Shown: positions 7,948-16,878, numbered from the stretch's first letter. The stretch: 64,000 nucleotides of DNA from Acinetobacter guillouiae CIP 63.46 (GCF_000368145.1 NZ_KB849283.1:496001-560000); one strand, 5' to 3'. Notes: a model not told the origin generated them from the letters alone. Numbers and translations: made by a program.

Positions 7948-8784
7948 ATGACCATTCCAACTTATTCCACACTTCACATTGAGCATGATCAAGGCGTGGC
8001 GACTGTCAGCATTAACAATCCACCAGTTAATGTATTGGATGTTGCATTGATGAGTGATATTCGAGCTTTTCTCACTCAGGTACGTGATGACCCACAAACA
8101 CGTGTAATCGTGTTCCAAAGCGCCGATCCTGAGTTTTTCATCGCTCATGTAGACATGACCTTAATTGATGAGCCAAACGCTTTTGACCAGTTCGCAAAAG
8201 ATGTACCTAATGGATTGAATCCATTTCAGGCTTTGGGAGAGATGATTCAGGCACAGCCGCAAGTGACAATTGTTAAGCTCGAAGGCTTGGCGCGTGGTGG
8301 CGGTGCTGAATTTGTGGCAGCAGTGGACATGGCATTTGCTGCTATTGGGCGCGCTGGTCTCGCCCAATGTGAGGCATTGATGGGGATTATTCCTGGCGGT
8401 GGTGGTACTCAATATCTTTCACAGCGTATGACACGGGGGCGTGCATTAGAGGTAATTCTTGGTGCTGACCTTATTGACGCTTTGCTAGCCGAACGATATG
8501 GTTGGGTAAATCGTGCGCTTCCGGCAAATGAGTTAGACGCTTTTGTTCATCGCATCGCCACAAATATTGCAGCTTTACCTGAAGGGATCATCGCCGCTGC
8601 AAAGAAAGCAATCCCACCAGCGGATTTAAGTGAAGACTTCCTTCGAGAGCACAAGGCATGGGCTGGTCTGTTTGCGCGTCCGGCTGCTGAAAAACTCATT
8701 CGTGGCGGCTTGCAGGCAGGTGCTCAAACAAAAGTAGGCGAACAGGATTTGGAGCAACTACTCCGCGATTTGTCTGCATCCTGA
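7948..8784 (+). CDS. Enoyl-CoA hydratase/isomerase (crotonase) family protein
   Basis: 278 residues with the crotonase fold signature: substrate-site segment PPVNVLD, oxyanion segment ARGGGAEFVAAVDMAFA and the E-containing segment CEALMGIIPGGGGTQYLS. The first oxyanion loop reads FIAHVDMTLI instead of the usual SAGADL, so acyl-CoA substrate and reaction cannot be predicted. Two ATG codons are adjacent; AAGGG favours the second (7948). It is divergent from and presumably controlled by the HxlR regulator. G+C content is higher than the surrounding DNA. Confidence 0.85.
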   Translation: MTIPTYSTLHIEHDQGVATVSINNPPVNVLDVALMSDIRAFLTQVRDDPQTRVIVFQSADPEFFIAHVDMTLIDEPNAFDQFAKDVPNGLNPFQALGEMIQAQPQVTIVKLEGLARGGGAEFVAAVDMAFAAIGRAGLAQCEALMGIIPGGGGTQYLSQRMTRGRALEVILGADLIDALLAERYGWVNRALPANELDAFVHRIATNIAALPEGIIAAAKKAIPPADLSEDFLREHKAWAGLFARPAAEKLIRGGLQAGAQTKVGEQDLEQLLRDLSAS

Positions 8785-8982
8785 GGTCTTGCTGCTGTCT
8801 AATATTCTGCTCTAGCTTATTCTTGAGATTTGAGACAGAGAAATACAGCAGCCCACTTTTTAAGTCTAGCGCAGTTTATATAATTGAACGATGATGAAAA
8901 AATTTTGAAGCATTGACCCTCTATAGGGAATAAGCCATATTTTTGCTACAGTGAACCTAATTAAGATCATCTATTTACTAGG

Positions 8983-9003
8983 CCTCGCATTTGCGGGGTT
9001 TTT
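8983..9003 (+). terminator. Intrinsic terminator hairpin in the aph(3')-VI leader
   Basis: Stem CCTCGC / GCGGGG (one G-T pair) with loop ATTT and a run of five T, ending only 24 bases before the aph start codon. It may end the crotonase transcript, or act in the aph leader if the aph promoter lies upstream of it. Confidence 0.65.
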
Positions 9004-9027
9004 AATGCTGAATAAAAGGAAAACTTG

Positions 9028-9807
9028 ATGGAATTGCCCAATATTATTCAACAATTTATTGGAAACAGCGTTTTAGAGCCAAATAAAATTGGTCAGTCGC
9101 CATCGGATGTTTATTCTTTTAATCGAAATAATGAAACTTTTTTTCTTAAGCGCTCTAGCACTTTATATACAGAGACCACATACAGTGTCTCTCGTGAAGC
9201 GAAAATGTTGAGTTGGCTCTCTGAAAAATTAAAGGTGCCTGAACTCATCATGACTTTTCAGGATGAGCAGTTTGAATTCATGATCACTAAAGCGATCAAT
9301 GCAAAACCAATTTCAGCGCTTTTTTTAACAGACCAAGAATTGCTTGCTATCTATAAGGAGGCACTCAATCTGTTAAATGCAGTTGCTATTATTGATTGTC
9401 CATTTATTTCAAACATTGATTATCGGTTAAAAGAGTCAAAATTTTTTATTGATAACCACCTCCTTGACGAGATAGATCAAGATGATTTTGAGGCTGAATT
9501 ATGGGGAGACCATAAAACTTACATAAGTCTATGGAATGAGTTAAATGAGACTCGTGTTGAAGAAAGATTGGTTTTTTCTCATGGCGATATCACGGATAGT
9601 AATATTTTTATAGATAAATTCAATGAAATTTATTTTTTAGATCTTGGCCGTGCTGGGTTAGCAGATGAATTTGTAGATATATCCTTTGTTGAACGTTGCC
9701 TAAGAGAGGATGCATCGAAGGAAACTGCGAAAATATTTTTAAAGCATTTAAAAAATGATAGACCTGACAAAAGGAATTATTTTTTAAAACTTGATGAATT
9801 GAATTGA
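9028..9807 (+). CDS. aph(3')-VI: Aminoglycoside 3'-O-phosphotransferase APH(3')-VI family
   Basis: 259 residues, exactly the family length, and recognisably APH(3')-VI along its whole length (start MELPNIIQQFIGNSVLEPNK, end KRNYFLKLDELN). It transfers phosphate from ATP to the 3'-hydroxyl of aminoglycosides such as kanamycin and, for this class, amikacin. Catalytic Asp187 in SHGD, magnesium-binding Asp205 in FLDLGRAG and ATP-site Lys41 are present. From memory it differs from the plasmid-borne enzyme at a limited set of positions in roughly residues 118-231. ATG chosen because AAAGGA lies 8 bases upstream. No insertion sequence or transposon end flanks it, which fits a resident chromosomal gene of A. 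guillouiae rather than an acquired copy. Confidence 0.95.
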   Translation: MELPNIIQQFIGNSVLEPNKIGQSPSDVYSFNRNNETFFLKRSSTLYTETTYSVSREAKMLSWLSEKLKVPELIMTFQDEQFEFMITKAINAKPISALFLTDQELLAIYKEALNLLNAVAIIDCPFISNIDYRLKESKFFIDNHLLDEIDQDDFEAELWGDHKTYISLWNELNETRVEERLVFSHGDITDSNIFIDKFNEIYFLDLGRAGLADEFVDISFVERCLREDASKETAKIFLKHLKNDRPDKRNYFLKLDELN

Positions 9808-10172
9808 TTCCAAGCAATATCTAAAAATACTTAACTGTCTTTTTAAGTTGCTAAGTTTTAAATAAATAAGTGAAAAAAGTTAGTGGAGCTACTGATTTAA
9901 AGCTTTATATAGCCAATGAATCTAAATTTTGGTTTTTAAAATGAACTTATTTAAAATAGCTAAAGCTGTTTATTAGCTTAACTTGTGATTTAAGTTTTTT
10001 TGAATATAAAATTGTTAATTTATTAGCTTTACAAGTTTATTTAAATTTCATCGTGCAACATTTTAACAAATTTTATTATCGATGGTATTTTTTTGTCTGC
10101 TTTTCTTTTCCTAGTCTTTTATCTATCCGTCAACCATATAGTATTTTATTAAATTCTTATGGGAAATGACGA
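9808..10172. other. Gene-free AT-rich stretch after aph(3')-VI
   Basis: About 360 bases, very A+T-rich, no transposase fragment, inverted terminal repeat or convincing terminator seen. Confidence 0.4.
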
Positions 10173-10268
10173 ATGTTAAATTATCTTAAGAGCTTTAATA
10201 ATATCAATACTTATTTGATTTTATCGATAATTCTGCTGTTAATCATAATATCTCTAGATTATTTCTAA
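10173..10268 (+). CDS. Possible 31-aa single-helix membrane peptide
   Basis: A short frame MLNYLKSFNNINTY followed by about 14 consecutive hydrophobic residues (LILSIILLLIIISL) ending DYF. The ATG follows GGGAAATGACGA, a weak but possible ribosome site. It resembles small single-pass membrane peptides and some type I toxins in layout, but there is no sequence-level family match and AT-rich DNA produces such frames by chance. Confidence 0.3.
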   Translation: MLNYLKSFNNINTYLILSIILLLIIISLDYF

Positions 10269-10288
10269 ACTGAATGAATGTTTATAAT

Positions 10289-10395
10289 GAGTGATTCATA
10301 TTGCTATTGAAATCGCCTTCTCACTTTGAAAGAAGGCGAGGATGAGGGGCTTTTATGTTGATTTATCATTTTAAAAATGTCTTATAAAAGAAGCC
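10289..10395 (+). repeat. Dispersed intergenic repeat, copy 1
   Basis: Begins GAGTGATTCATATTGCTATTG, contains a CCTTCTC-ACTTTG-GAAGG-type hairpin and GATGAGGGG, and ends AAAAGAAGCCTA. Similar copies lie at 13569-13679 (opposite strand) and 45139-45250. Confidence 0.75.
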
Positions 10396-10500
10396 TAACG
10401 TGTTTTCTTATATAGGTTTAAACATAATTGTTGTATATCTTAAATCTAATTGATCTTATAATTTTCCTTTATTTTTTTGTATTGTTTTGCAGGTTTAAAA

Positions 10501-10860
10501 GTGAAAATTTCTAAAGGATTATTGAATATCATCAGCTACGCTTGTTTAATCATCAGTTTTCCAACGATTGCTAAAACCAGCACAAGTTTAGTTTCACCTC
10601 AAAAAGGTGTGATTTGTGATCAATATATTTGTGTAAATAAGAAAGGTGTATCAAAATCACTTACGGCTCAATATTTAGGAACCCAAAAAGCGAATAAAGT
10701 TTTCTCACAAGGTGATTTTGATCGTTCTGCATTTACTTTCTCAAATGGAGTATTCTGCGATACAAATATAAAACGATGCCATGTAGATCGATATTTTGAC
10801 AATGGACATCGAAGTAAAGTTGATCAAAAGATAACAGATCAGCTTTTTAATCATAAGTAG
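10501..10860 (+). CDS. YcgJ-like secreted protein
   Basis: 119 residues starting at GTG 10501, chosen because AGG lies upstream at normal distance and a signal peptide then begins correctly (VKISKGLLNIISYACLIIS, cleavage near IAKT). The mature part carries SPQKGVICDQYICVNKKG, SLTAQYLG and GVFCDTNIKRCHVDRYF, four cysteines in two CxxxxC-type pairs, resembling the YcgJ family of uncharacterised periplasmic proteins. Role unknown. An upstream TTG at 10477 is in frame but lacks a ribosome site. Confidence 0.7.
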   Translation: MKISKGLLNIISYACLIISFPTIAKTSTSLVSPQKGVICDQYICVNKKGVSKSLTAQYLGTQKANKVFSQGDFDRSAFTFSNGVFCDTNIKRCHVDRYFDNGHRSKVDQKITDQLFNHK

Positions 10861-11197
10861 TTCTTTGCCATAAATCGGCTAAAGAGTTCACCCGCAGATG
10901 GGCTTTTTGATTTATCTTCAAATTTTTAGAATGCTGTGTTCTATTAAATAAGATTGTATAAATCCATATACATGTTAATAATTAGGAATAGATTTATTAA
11001 ATCATTCCTTCTTCCCCCTCTGAATTGGAATTTTAATTTGTCTAACAAGCCCTTCAATCGAAGGGTTTGTTCTATAAAAATTATAAATTTAGTCATTTCA
11101 TCAATTACTTATGTTTTTTGTAAAATAATTCATATTTTTGTTTGAAAATGTGACTTGTTTTGCTAAATTCCGCTTGGATTTATTGAACAGAAAAGTA
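10861..11197. other. Intergenic region ahead of aqpZ
   Basis: Contains a 12-base-pair hairpin AACAAGCCCTTC / GAAGGGTTTGTT (11044-11071, loop AATC) that looks like a terminator core but lacks a good T run. The aqpZ promoter must lie between it and 11198. No supported gene. Confidence 0.5.
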
Positions 11198-11896
11198 ATG
11201 AATATGAATAAATATTTTGCAGAATTTATTGGAACATTTTGGCTGGTCTTTGGAGGGTGTGGTAGTGCAGTACTTGCTGCTGCTTTTCCAGAATTGGGTA
11301 TTGGTTTTGTTGGTGTTGCACTCGCGTTTGGTCTCACTGTACTGACTGGTGCTTACGCATTAGGTCATATTTCAGGTGGACATTTCAATCCTGCAGTAAG
11401 TATAGGTTTATGGGTTGGTGGTCGTTTTAATGCAAAAGACATAGCACCATACATTATCGCTCAAGTCGTAGGTGGTATTTTCGCGGCATTTATATTGTAT
11501 TTGATTGTACAAGGTCAAGCAGGATTCACTGGTACGGGCGGATTTGCAACAAATGGTTTTGGTGATTTATCGCCTGGAAAATATTCTTTGGTTTCTGCAT
11601 TATTAATTGAGATTGTCTTAACTGCTATTTTCTTAATTGTAATTCTCGGTTCTACAGATAAACGTGCACCAGCAGGTTTTGCGCCTATTGCTATTGGTTT
11701 GGCATTAACTTTGATCCATTTAATCAGTATTCCTGTCACCAATACTTCGGTCAATCCTGCACGTAGTACAGCAGTGGCTTTCTTTGCTGAAACAGCTGCA
11801 CTGAGTCAATTATGGCTTTTCTGGGTTGCACCAATTGTTGGTGCTGTGATTGGCGCTTTAATTTATAAGTGTTTTGAGCAAAAAAATAGCCTATAA
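11198..11896 (+). CDS. aqpZ: Aquaporin Z
   Basis: 232-residue six-helix water channel of the inner membrane. Both NPA motifs are intact ([14 protein letters not shown] and [14 protein letters not shown]), as are AqpZ-specific stretches [20 protein letters not shown] and [15 protein letters not shown]; the selectivity-filter Arg follows the second NPA. Start at [15 protein letters not shown]; a longer frame upstream has no homology. A perfect palindromic terminator separates it from the convergent amine oxidase gene. Confidence 0.96.
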   Translation: MNMNKYFAEFIGTFWLVFGGCGSAVLAAAFPELGIGFVGVALAFGLTVLTGAYALGHISGGHFNPAVSIGLWVGGRFNAKDIAPYIIAQVVGGIFAAFILYLIVQGQAGFTGTGGFATNGFGDLSPGKYSLVSALLIEIVLTAIFLIVILGSTDKRAPAGFAPIAIGLALTLIHLISIPVTNTSVNPARSTAVAFFAETAALSQLWLFWVAPIVGAVIGALIYKCFEQKNSL

Positions 11897-11932
11897 CATT
11901 ATCAATGCGCCTAACACTAGACAACATTATAA

Positions 11933-11955
11933 AAACCTCCCTAGGGAGGTTTTTT
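11933..11955. terminator. Bidirectional terminator between aqpZ and the amine oxidase
   Basis: Perfect palindrome AACCTCCCTAGGGAGGTT (11933-11950), followed by a T run on the plus strand and preceded by A residues that give a T run on the minus strand; convergent genes on both sides. Confidence 0.8.
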
Positions 11956-11972
11956 CATGGCTGAGATTAGGC

Positions 11973-13292
11973 TTAAATAAGTGGTACTTCAGCTAATATT
12001 TTTTGAGCTGTTGCATCGCCATTTAAGTATGCGCCATGAACAGTACCCGCATATTTCAAGCTACAATGTTCGCCAGCGAAGAAGATTTGTTCTCGAATTG
12101 GTTTGTGCAATACCTTAACAATATCTTCAGAGTGCTTTAGTGAGGGAAAACTAAAAGAACCATAACTATAAGGGTCGGAGCCCCAACGTGTAACGATGAG
12201 TTTTTTAGGTGTATGGAGAATATTGTTGAATTGTTTTTGCAAGCTACTAAAAATAAAGTTTGATATTTCATGATCCGCTGAATTATCGATAAACTCAGAT
12301 TGCTTTCCTCCAAACAGCATTAAATAAATTGGTTTTTTATAAATTCCAGATAAGTCAAGGATATTAAAACAGCCAAGCTCATTCCAATAGAAATCACTTA
12401 TCTTGTCTATCGGCATTTTTGATCTAAAAGAGAGTGGTTGTTCTAATTCGAAAAATACTTTATTGAAGGATCCAAATCCAATATCTTGAATAGATTGCGC
12501 ATAGTGATGAGGTAATGCTGGATAAAATGCTATATGGTTTTTCTTTAAGATTCCGAGTGGGACAGTAACCACTACGCGGGAAGCTATGTAAAAATTATCA
12601 TTGGAATCAATGATTTTTACATAATCATTTTCACAGATGATTTTTTTTACATCTATATTGAATTGAATGTCGATTTTTTTTGAAAGCACGTCTATAACTT
12701 GAGCATAACCATTGGGAAAAATAACTTCATCACCTTCAAAATAACCTTCGTAATTTTTATAATTCGATGAAAGTAGCTCAAGATTGGTCGCAAATGGATC
12801 ATTTGCTATTCGGTTGAAAAAGTTAAATAATAATTTTTTAAGATAATCTTTTGAAAATGTATTACCTGAATAATGTAAAGAAGAAATTATTTCTTCAGTC
12901 GCGTTGAGGGCCGATAGCATTTGTGTTTGAGAAAGTTGCTTTTCTATTTCTTCTACATAAGATTCAAACTCATGGACTTCTTTGTCAGAAAATAACAAGC
13001 CATTTTCATGAAAATATTGCGATTTATCATAGTTAAATACTGTTGTTTCGATATGATTCTCTTGGGTGATTTTCCAGATAGGGTTACTTTCAACACCATG
13101 AATCCATGATGCACCTAAATCAAAAACATCAGCATCAGATTGCAATGAATCTATGCGCCCACCTATGCGAGACCTCGCTTCGAGTATGGTAACTTTTTTA
13201 CCATTTTCTTGTAATTTTTTAGCGCATGCGATTCCTGCTATTCCAGCGCCAATAATAATAATCGGTAAATTAATATCGCTATGTTCCAACAT
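11973..13292 (-). CDS. Flavin-containing amine oxidase (polyamine/monoamine oxidase type)
   Basis: 439 residues. N-terminal FAD Rossmann motif IIIIGAGIAGIACAKKL, then LEARSRIGGRI and GASWIHG, and the C-terminal flavin-binding segment FFAGEHCSLKYAGTVHGAYL with RWGSDPYSYGSFSF before it. The pattern (SWIHG, YGS(Y/F)S) is that of the polyamine/spermine oxidase branch; substrate is not provable from sequence. No signal peptide, hence cytoplasmic. Monocistronic, ended by the palindromic terminator shared with aqpZ. Confidence 0.9.
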   Translation of the reverse strand: MLEHSDINLPIIIIGAGIAGIACAKKLQENGKKVTILEARSRIGGRIDSLQSDADVFDLGASWIHGVESNPIWKITQENHIETTVFNYDKSQYFHENGLLFSDKEVHEFESYVEEIEKQLSQTQMLSALNATEEIISSLHYSGNTFSKDYLKKLLFNFFNRIANDPFATNLELLSSNYKNYEGYFEGDEVIFPNGYAQVIDVLSKKIDIQFNIDVKKIICENDYVKIIDSNDNFYIASRVVVTVPLGILKKNHIAFYPALPHHYAQSIQDIGFGSFNKVFFELEQPLSFRSKMPIDKISDFYWNELGCFNILDLSGIYKKPIYLMLFGGKQSEFIDNSADHEISNFIFSSLQKQFNNILHTPKKLIVTRWGSDPYSYGSFSFPSLKHSEDIVKVLHKPIREQIFFAGEHCSLKYAGTVHGAYLNGDATAQKILAEVPLI

Positions 13293-13568
13293 AAAAATCT
13301 ATAGCTCAGTTTTGTATCTAAAATTAAGATAATACACCTTATACTTCTTAGATAAAATTATTTGATTTTTATTTTAAAAAATCAATAAATTATATTTTAT
13401 CACATTGATTACAGGTTCTTTAGAATGGCTGAGATTGTTGAATAATAATCTTTTAATATGAGATTTTTTATTTTCGATGAAAGCGCAAAATATGATGAAA
13501 TTAAAAGCATGCTTATGCGACCAATGAGTGCGATTAAAGGCTCCTATTATTAAAAATAAATATCATCT
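13293..13568. other. Gene-free region upstream of the amine oxidase
   Basis: Contains the minus-strand promoter region of the amine oxidase; no supported gene or clear regulatory motif. The dispersed repeat copy 2 begins at 13569. Confidence 0.4.
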
Positions 13569-13679
13569 AATAGACTTCTTTCATAAGTCCTTTTTAAAGC
13601 CATAGATCATCTAAAATCCCCCTCATCCTAGCCTTCTCACAAAGGGAGAAGGGACTTTCAATACCAATCTGATTCACTC
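13569..13679 (-). repeat. Dispersed intergenic repeat, copy 2
   Basis: Reverse-complement copy of the repeat at 10289-10395 and 45139-45250; it has the most regular hairpin (CCTTCTC / GAGAAGG) and the CCCCCTCATCCTAG core. Confidence 0.75.
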
Positions 13680-13939
13680 AATATGGTCATTTTTTGATTT
13701 ATAGAGGAACTTTAATTTATTGAATTCAAATGTTTTTTATGAGTATGGATTGTTTTTAATATTATTTCCCCTAGCTAAATATATTTATAATTTTGCAATT
13801 TTGTTACTGATCAATATTTAAAATATATTTACAGGAATATGAGTTGAGTAGACGGCGTAATCAAACAGGAATGAGTTCTTTTAATTTATCTAAAAAGTAT
13901 GATTGAAAACTACTCTTGATTCTACTAGAATAAAAAAAC

Positions 13940-14139
13940 TTCATTGGGGAGTAGCCGCTTTTTACCTTGGGTAAAAAGGTGATGGTCAACATAATTGCTT
14001 AAACAAGCATGGTCATCATAGCAAAGAACCAAAAGATCCTCTGATCATAGATTTCTTTTTGTTGGCAAGACCTTTGATTTATTACTCTGCTATGGCTAGC
14101 AAGAGTTATAAATCAATGGTAATTATTGCTAGCCAGAGA
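13940..14139 (+). ncRNA. yybP-ykoY-type manganese riboswitch
   Basis: The leader carries the yybP-ykoY hallmark TTGGGGAGTAGCC (13944-13956), a variable hairpin TTTTTACC-TTGG-GTAAAAA, then GGTCATCATAGCAAAGAACC and TTGTTGGCAAGACCTTTG, the layout of proteobacterial members. Two mutually exclusive hairpins follow: GATTTAT/ATAAATC with ACTCT/AGAGT (14076-14114), and a perfect 10-base pair TGGCTAGCAA (14093-14102) with TTGCTAGCCA (14126-14135), the latter touching the Shine-Dalgarno region. This suggests translational control. Family knowledge: the class senses Mn2+ and controls Mn export genes. Confidence 0.87.
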
Positions 14140-14146
14140 AATTATT

Positions 14147-14725
14147 ATGCTATCCGCTTTCCTAATATCTCTTGCTGTAGTTGCTTTATCCGAAATGGGA
14201 GATAAGACCCAATTACTGGCACTACTGCTTTCTGCACGATTCCGAAAACCTATTCCTATTCTTATCGCTATCTTTCTTGCAACACTGGTAAATCATGGTG
14301 TTTCAGCCGTACTCGGGCAGTGGATTACGACTGTTCTTAGCCCAACTGTATTATTGTGGATTGTTTCTCTTGGATTTATTGGGATGGCCGTATGGATGTT
14401 AATCCCAGACAAGCTAGATGATGAATCTGAAAGTATCGATAAGTGGCAAAAATATGGTGTCTTTGGCGCAACCTTTGTGCTTTTCTTTTTGGCAGAAATT
14501 GGTGATAAGACTCAAATAGCGACTGTGGCATTAGCTGCTCGTTTTGACAGTGTCGGTTGGGTTACTGTAGGTACGACGTTGGGAATAATGTTAGTGAATG
14601 CTCCAGCCGTATTTATTGGTAATAAGCTTGCAGAAAAGCTTCCAATTTCACTCATTCATAAAATCGGCGCACTTGTCTTTTTAATTATTGGTGTTGCTGC
14701 ACTTATTAAACATTACCTTTTCTAA
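14147..14725 (+). CDS. GDT1/TMEM165 (UPF0016) family metal exporter
   Basis: 192-residue integral membrane protein with about six helices and the two family signature motifs, SEMGDKTQLL in helix 1 and AEIGDKTQIA in the second half. Family members move Mn2+ or Ca2+; the preceding manganese riboswitch makes Mn2+ export the likely job here. ATG at 14147 follows AGAGA; an upstream in-frame TTG lies inside the riboswitch stem. The stop codon overlaps the next start (TAATG). Confidence 0.92.
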   Translation: MLSAFLISLAVVALSEMGDKTQLLALLLSARFRKPIPILIAIFLATLVNHGVSAVLGQWITTVLSPTVLLWIVSLGFIGMAVWMLIPDKLDDESESIDKWQKYGVFGATFVLFFLAEIGDKTQIATVALAARFDSVGWVTVGTTLGIMLVNAPAVFIGNKLAEKLPISLIHKIGALVFLIIGVAALIKHYLF

Positions 14726-16344
14726 TGACAATGAAGCGATTTCATCGAATACCAGTAAGCTGGCAACGTATGTTTTTTATACCGTATCTACTTGCACTAC
14801 CACTGATCACTTTACTGTTATTAGGTTTAGCTGGGAGTTGGTCGGATAGTGTCCGTTTGGCATTTTTATCACTACCAGGGTGTTGGTTGTGTTTTCAAGC
14901 CACAAAAAAGCCAAATTTATTTTGGAAATTATTTTCAATTGTTTGGTGGTTTATTTTTATATTTCATACCAGTTTACTCTCAGTAAGTTGGCTGTTGTTC
15001 AATAGTGATGCTGAAGCATATTCAATTATTGAATCTATTGCGAATACAACATTGAATGAAAGTTTAGAGTTTTTTCAACTACATTTTGGTTTTTTTATTC
15101 TATTTGTTGGCTTGATTTTAAGCGCTTTGATTTTATATTTTTATATTTTATTTAAATATTTTAATACGCGTGAGTTCCGTGATCAGAAAGTACATCGATT
15201 AGGGCGTTATGCTATAGGTTTGTTATTTCTACTGTGTACTGTCAGCTATGCAATTAAGCCTTCAATTGCTTTACATCCATTGCCATTTTGGTATGGATAT
15301 TATGGCAAAATTCAGGACTTCAAACAACGTATTCTAAAACATGATCAGATACATAAAGAATGGACATTGAATGCAGAAAAACGCTTGGATTTTAGCGGTA
15401 AATTTAATAAAAGCCAGACACATACCATAGTTTTGACGGATAGCATTACCAGTTTTAATTTTGGATTATGCGGTTATCCAAGAAATACAACACCCGAGTT
15501 AAGTAAACGTAGTGACCAGTTCAAAGTATTCTGTCGTGGATATTCACCAGCATCTTCTACTATTCAATCTTTACGTTATTTATTTAATGACGGTACGCGC
15601 AATGTAATGGATGATCACGCACCTGAGAATATTATGGCATATGCTAAGGCAGCAGGGTTTAAAGTTTATTGGATTAGTAACCAAGATGATGTTTATATCT
15701 CTTCACTTTTTGCATCATATGCAGATGAAGCTGTTTTTATCAATAAAAAGTCAGGTCGTAGTAGCACGTCATTAGATGAAAATATTCTGCCTGCTTATAA
15801 AATTGCATTGGATGATCCAGATCCTCGTAAATTGATTATTCTGCATCTCATTGGTTCACACCCAAATTATAAGTTACGATACCCAGAACAATTTTCTAAG
15901 TTTAATGATTCTAGCAATGATGAGGTTGAAAAAAAACTTGAACGAAATGAGGTTAATCATTTAATTCAGTTAAAACGCAATGAATATGATAACAGCATAC
16001 TTTACCAAGACTGGATTGTTGCAAAGTTATTCGATCTTTTGATTTCCACTCAATCTGATTTTAGATCTTTTACTTTTTTATCTGATCATGGTAATGAAGT
16101 AGGGCATGCTAAAAACTATGCTGGACATAGTGCAAATACAGAGGCTGGATATCGTATTCCAGTTATTATTTGGTATGATCATATGCCGTCTAAAGGGATA
16201 AGAAGTGAACAACCTATTAATGCCAGTGACCTAGACCGTTATGTATTACACCTCATGGGTGCTCATGATCGGTTGGATCGTAAAGAAAAACTATGTTGGT
16301 TAGATCAAACTTGTAATTTTATTCCTCATTTACTTTGGCGTTAA
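14725..16344 (+). CDS. Phosphoethanolamine-transferase-like (sulfatase-fold) membrane protein
   Basis: 539 residues: four to five N-terminal membrane helices (to about residue 170) followed by a periplasmic alkaline-phosphatase/sulfatase domain. The motif LTDSITSFNFGLCGYPRNTT aligns with the EptA/PmrC signature GETxRxxNFxLxGYxR-TNP, but the usual Glu-Thr pair reads Asp-Ser, so the nucleophile would be Ser. Metal ligands are present in LSDHGNEVG and AGHSANTE. It starts 1 base inside the preceding stop, so translation is coupled to the Mn exporter, consistent with a metal-dependent enzyme. Acceptor (lipid A, heptose or other) unknown. Confidence 0.75.
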   Translation: MTMKRFHRIPVSWQRMFFIPYLLALPLITLLLLGLAGSWSDSVRLAFLSLPGCWLCFQATKKPNLFWKLFSIVWWFIFIFHTSLLSVSWLLFNSDAEAYSIIESIANTTLNESLEFFQLHFGFFILFVGLILSALILYFYILFKYFNTREFRDQKVHRLGRYAIGLLFLLCTVSYAIKPSIALHPLPFWYGYYGKIQDFKQRILKHDQIHKEWTLNAEKRLDFSGKFNKSQTHTIVLTDSITSFNFGLCGYPRNTTPELSKRSDQFKVFCRGYSPASSTIQSLRYLFNDGTRNVMDDHAPENIMAYAKAAGFKVYWISNQDDVYISSLFASYADEAVFINKKSGRSSTSLDENILPAYKIALDDPDPRKLIILHLIGSHPNYKLRYPEQFSKFNDSSNDEVEKKLERNEVNHLIQLKRNEYDNSILYQDWIVAKLFDLLISTQSDFRSFTFLSDHGNEVGHAKNYAGHSANTEAGYRIPVIIWYDHMPSKGIRSEQPINASDLDRYVLHLMGAHDRLDRKEKLCWLDQTCNFIPHLLWR

Positions 16345-16625
16345 CTAAAACAAACAAGCGTTATTACAATTAGCTTTTGGTAAATTGTACAGCCCCGATT
16401 GATTGGATCAGATTTGCTTCGAAAAGATGTAGATGAAATATTTTTTAAAGAAGCGACACAATTCACAGATATCGTTAAATCTACTTTTTATTTTTCAATA
16501 AAAATATCACAATAAATCAATACATAAGCTATAGATTAAAATCTGCTAGTGAAGTTGTAGATTAATTAAACTTGCTAAATAATCCCCTAAAATAAAAATT
16601 CCGATGAAATTTCTCAATTCTAAAT

Positions 16626-16644
16626 GAGAATATTATCATTTATT
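16626..16644 (+). promoter_or_regulatory. Fur-box-like site, distal
   Basis: GAGAATATTATCATTTATT, a partial match to the 19-base Fur consensus GATAATGATAATCATTATC; about 250 bases before acbA. Confidence 0.45.
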
Positions 16645-16763
16645 ACAATTGAAAATTTTAAAGAGATAAATCATAAGAAAAAGACCAATTCATCATAAAT
16701 ATTTAAAAAATCATAGAGTTAAACCTGTATAGACAAGCAGGGTGTAACATTGCTTTCTCAAAT

Positions 16764-16782
16764 GAGAATGATTATCATTATT
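16764..16782 (+). promoter_or_regulatory. Fur box of the acinetoferrin operon
   Basis: GAGAATGATTATCATTATT matches the Fur consensus at nearly every position and lies about 115 bases before acbA, as expected for an iron-repressed promoter. Confidence 0.85.
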
Positions 16783-16878
16783 TTGTGTTAAGCAGAGCTT
16801 CACGATCCAAGAAAACATAAATTAAATTTCTAGATCTTTTTAGTGCAGTAAAAAGTCTTGTACAGAGGATATGGTCAG

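Larger units (their letters stand above)
16345..16878. other. Regulatory region of the acinetoferrin operon
   Basis: No gene is supported in these roughly 530 bases. It contains two Fur-box-like sites (listed separately) and the operon promoter. Confidence 0.55.

Noticed and set aside
9808-10172. Search for insertion-sequence ends next to aph(3')-VI
   Set aside because: No terminal inverted repeats, target duplications or transposase fragments were visible on either side.
10954-11145. Plus-strand 63-codon frame before aqpZ
   Set aside because: It spans a terminator-like hairpin and ends inside the aqpZ promoter region, with no ribosome site.
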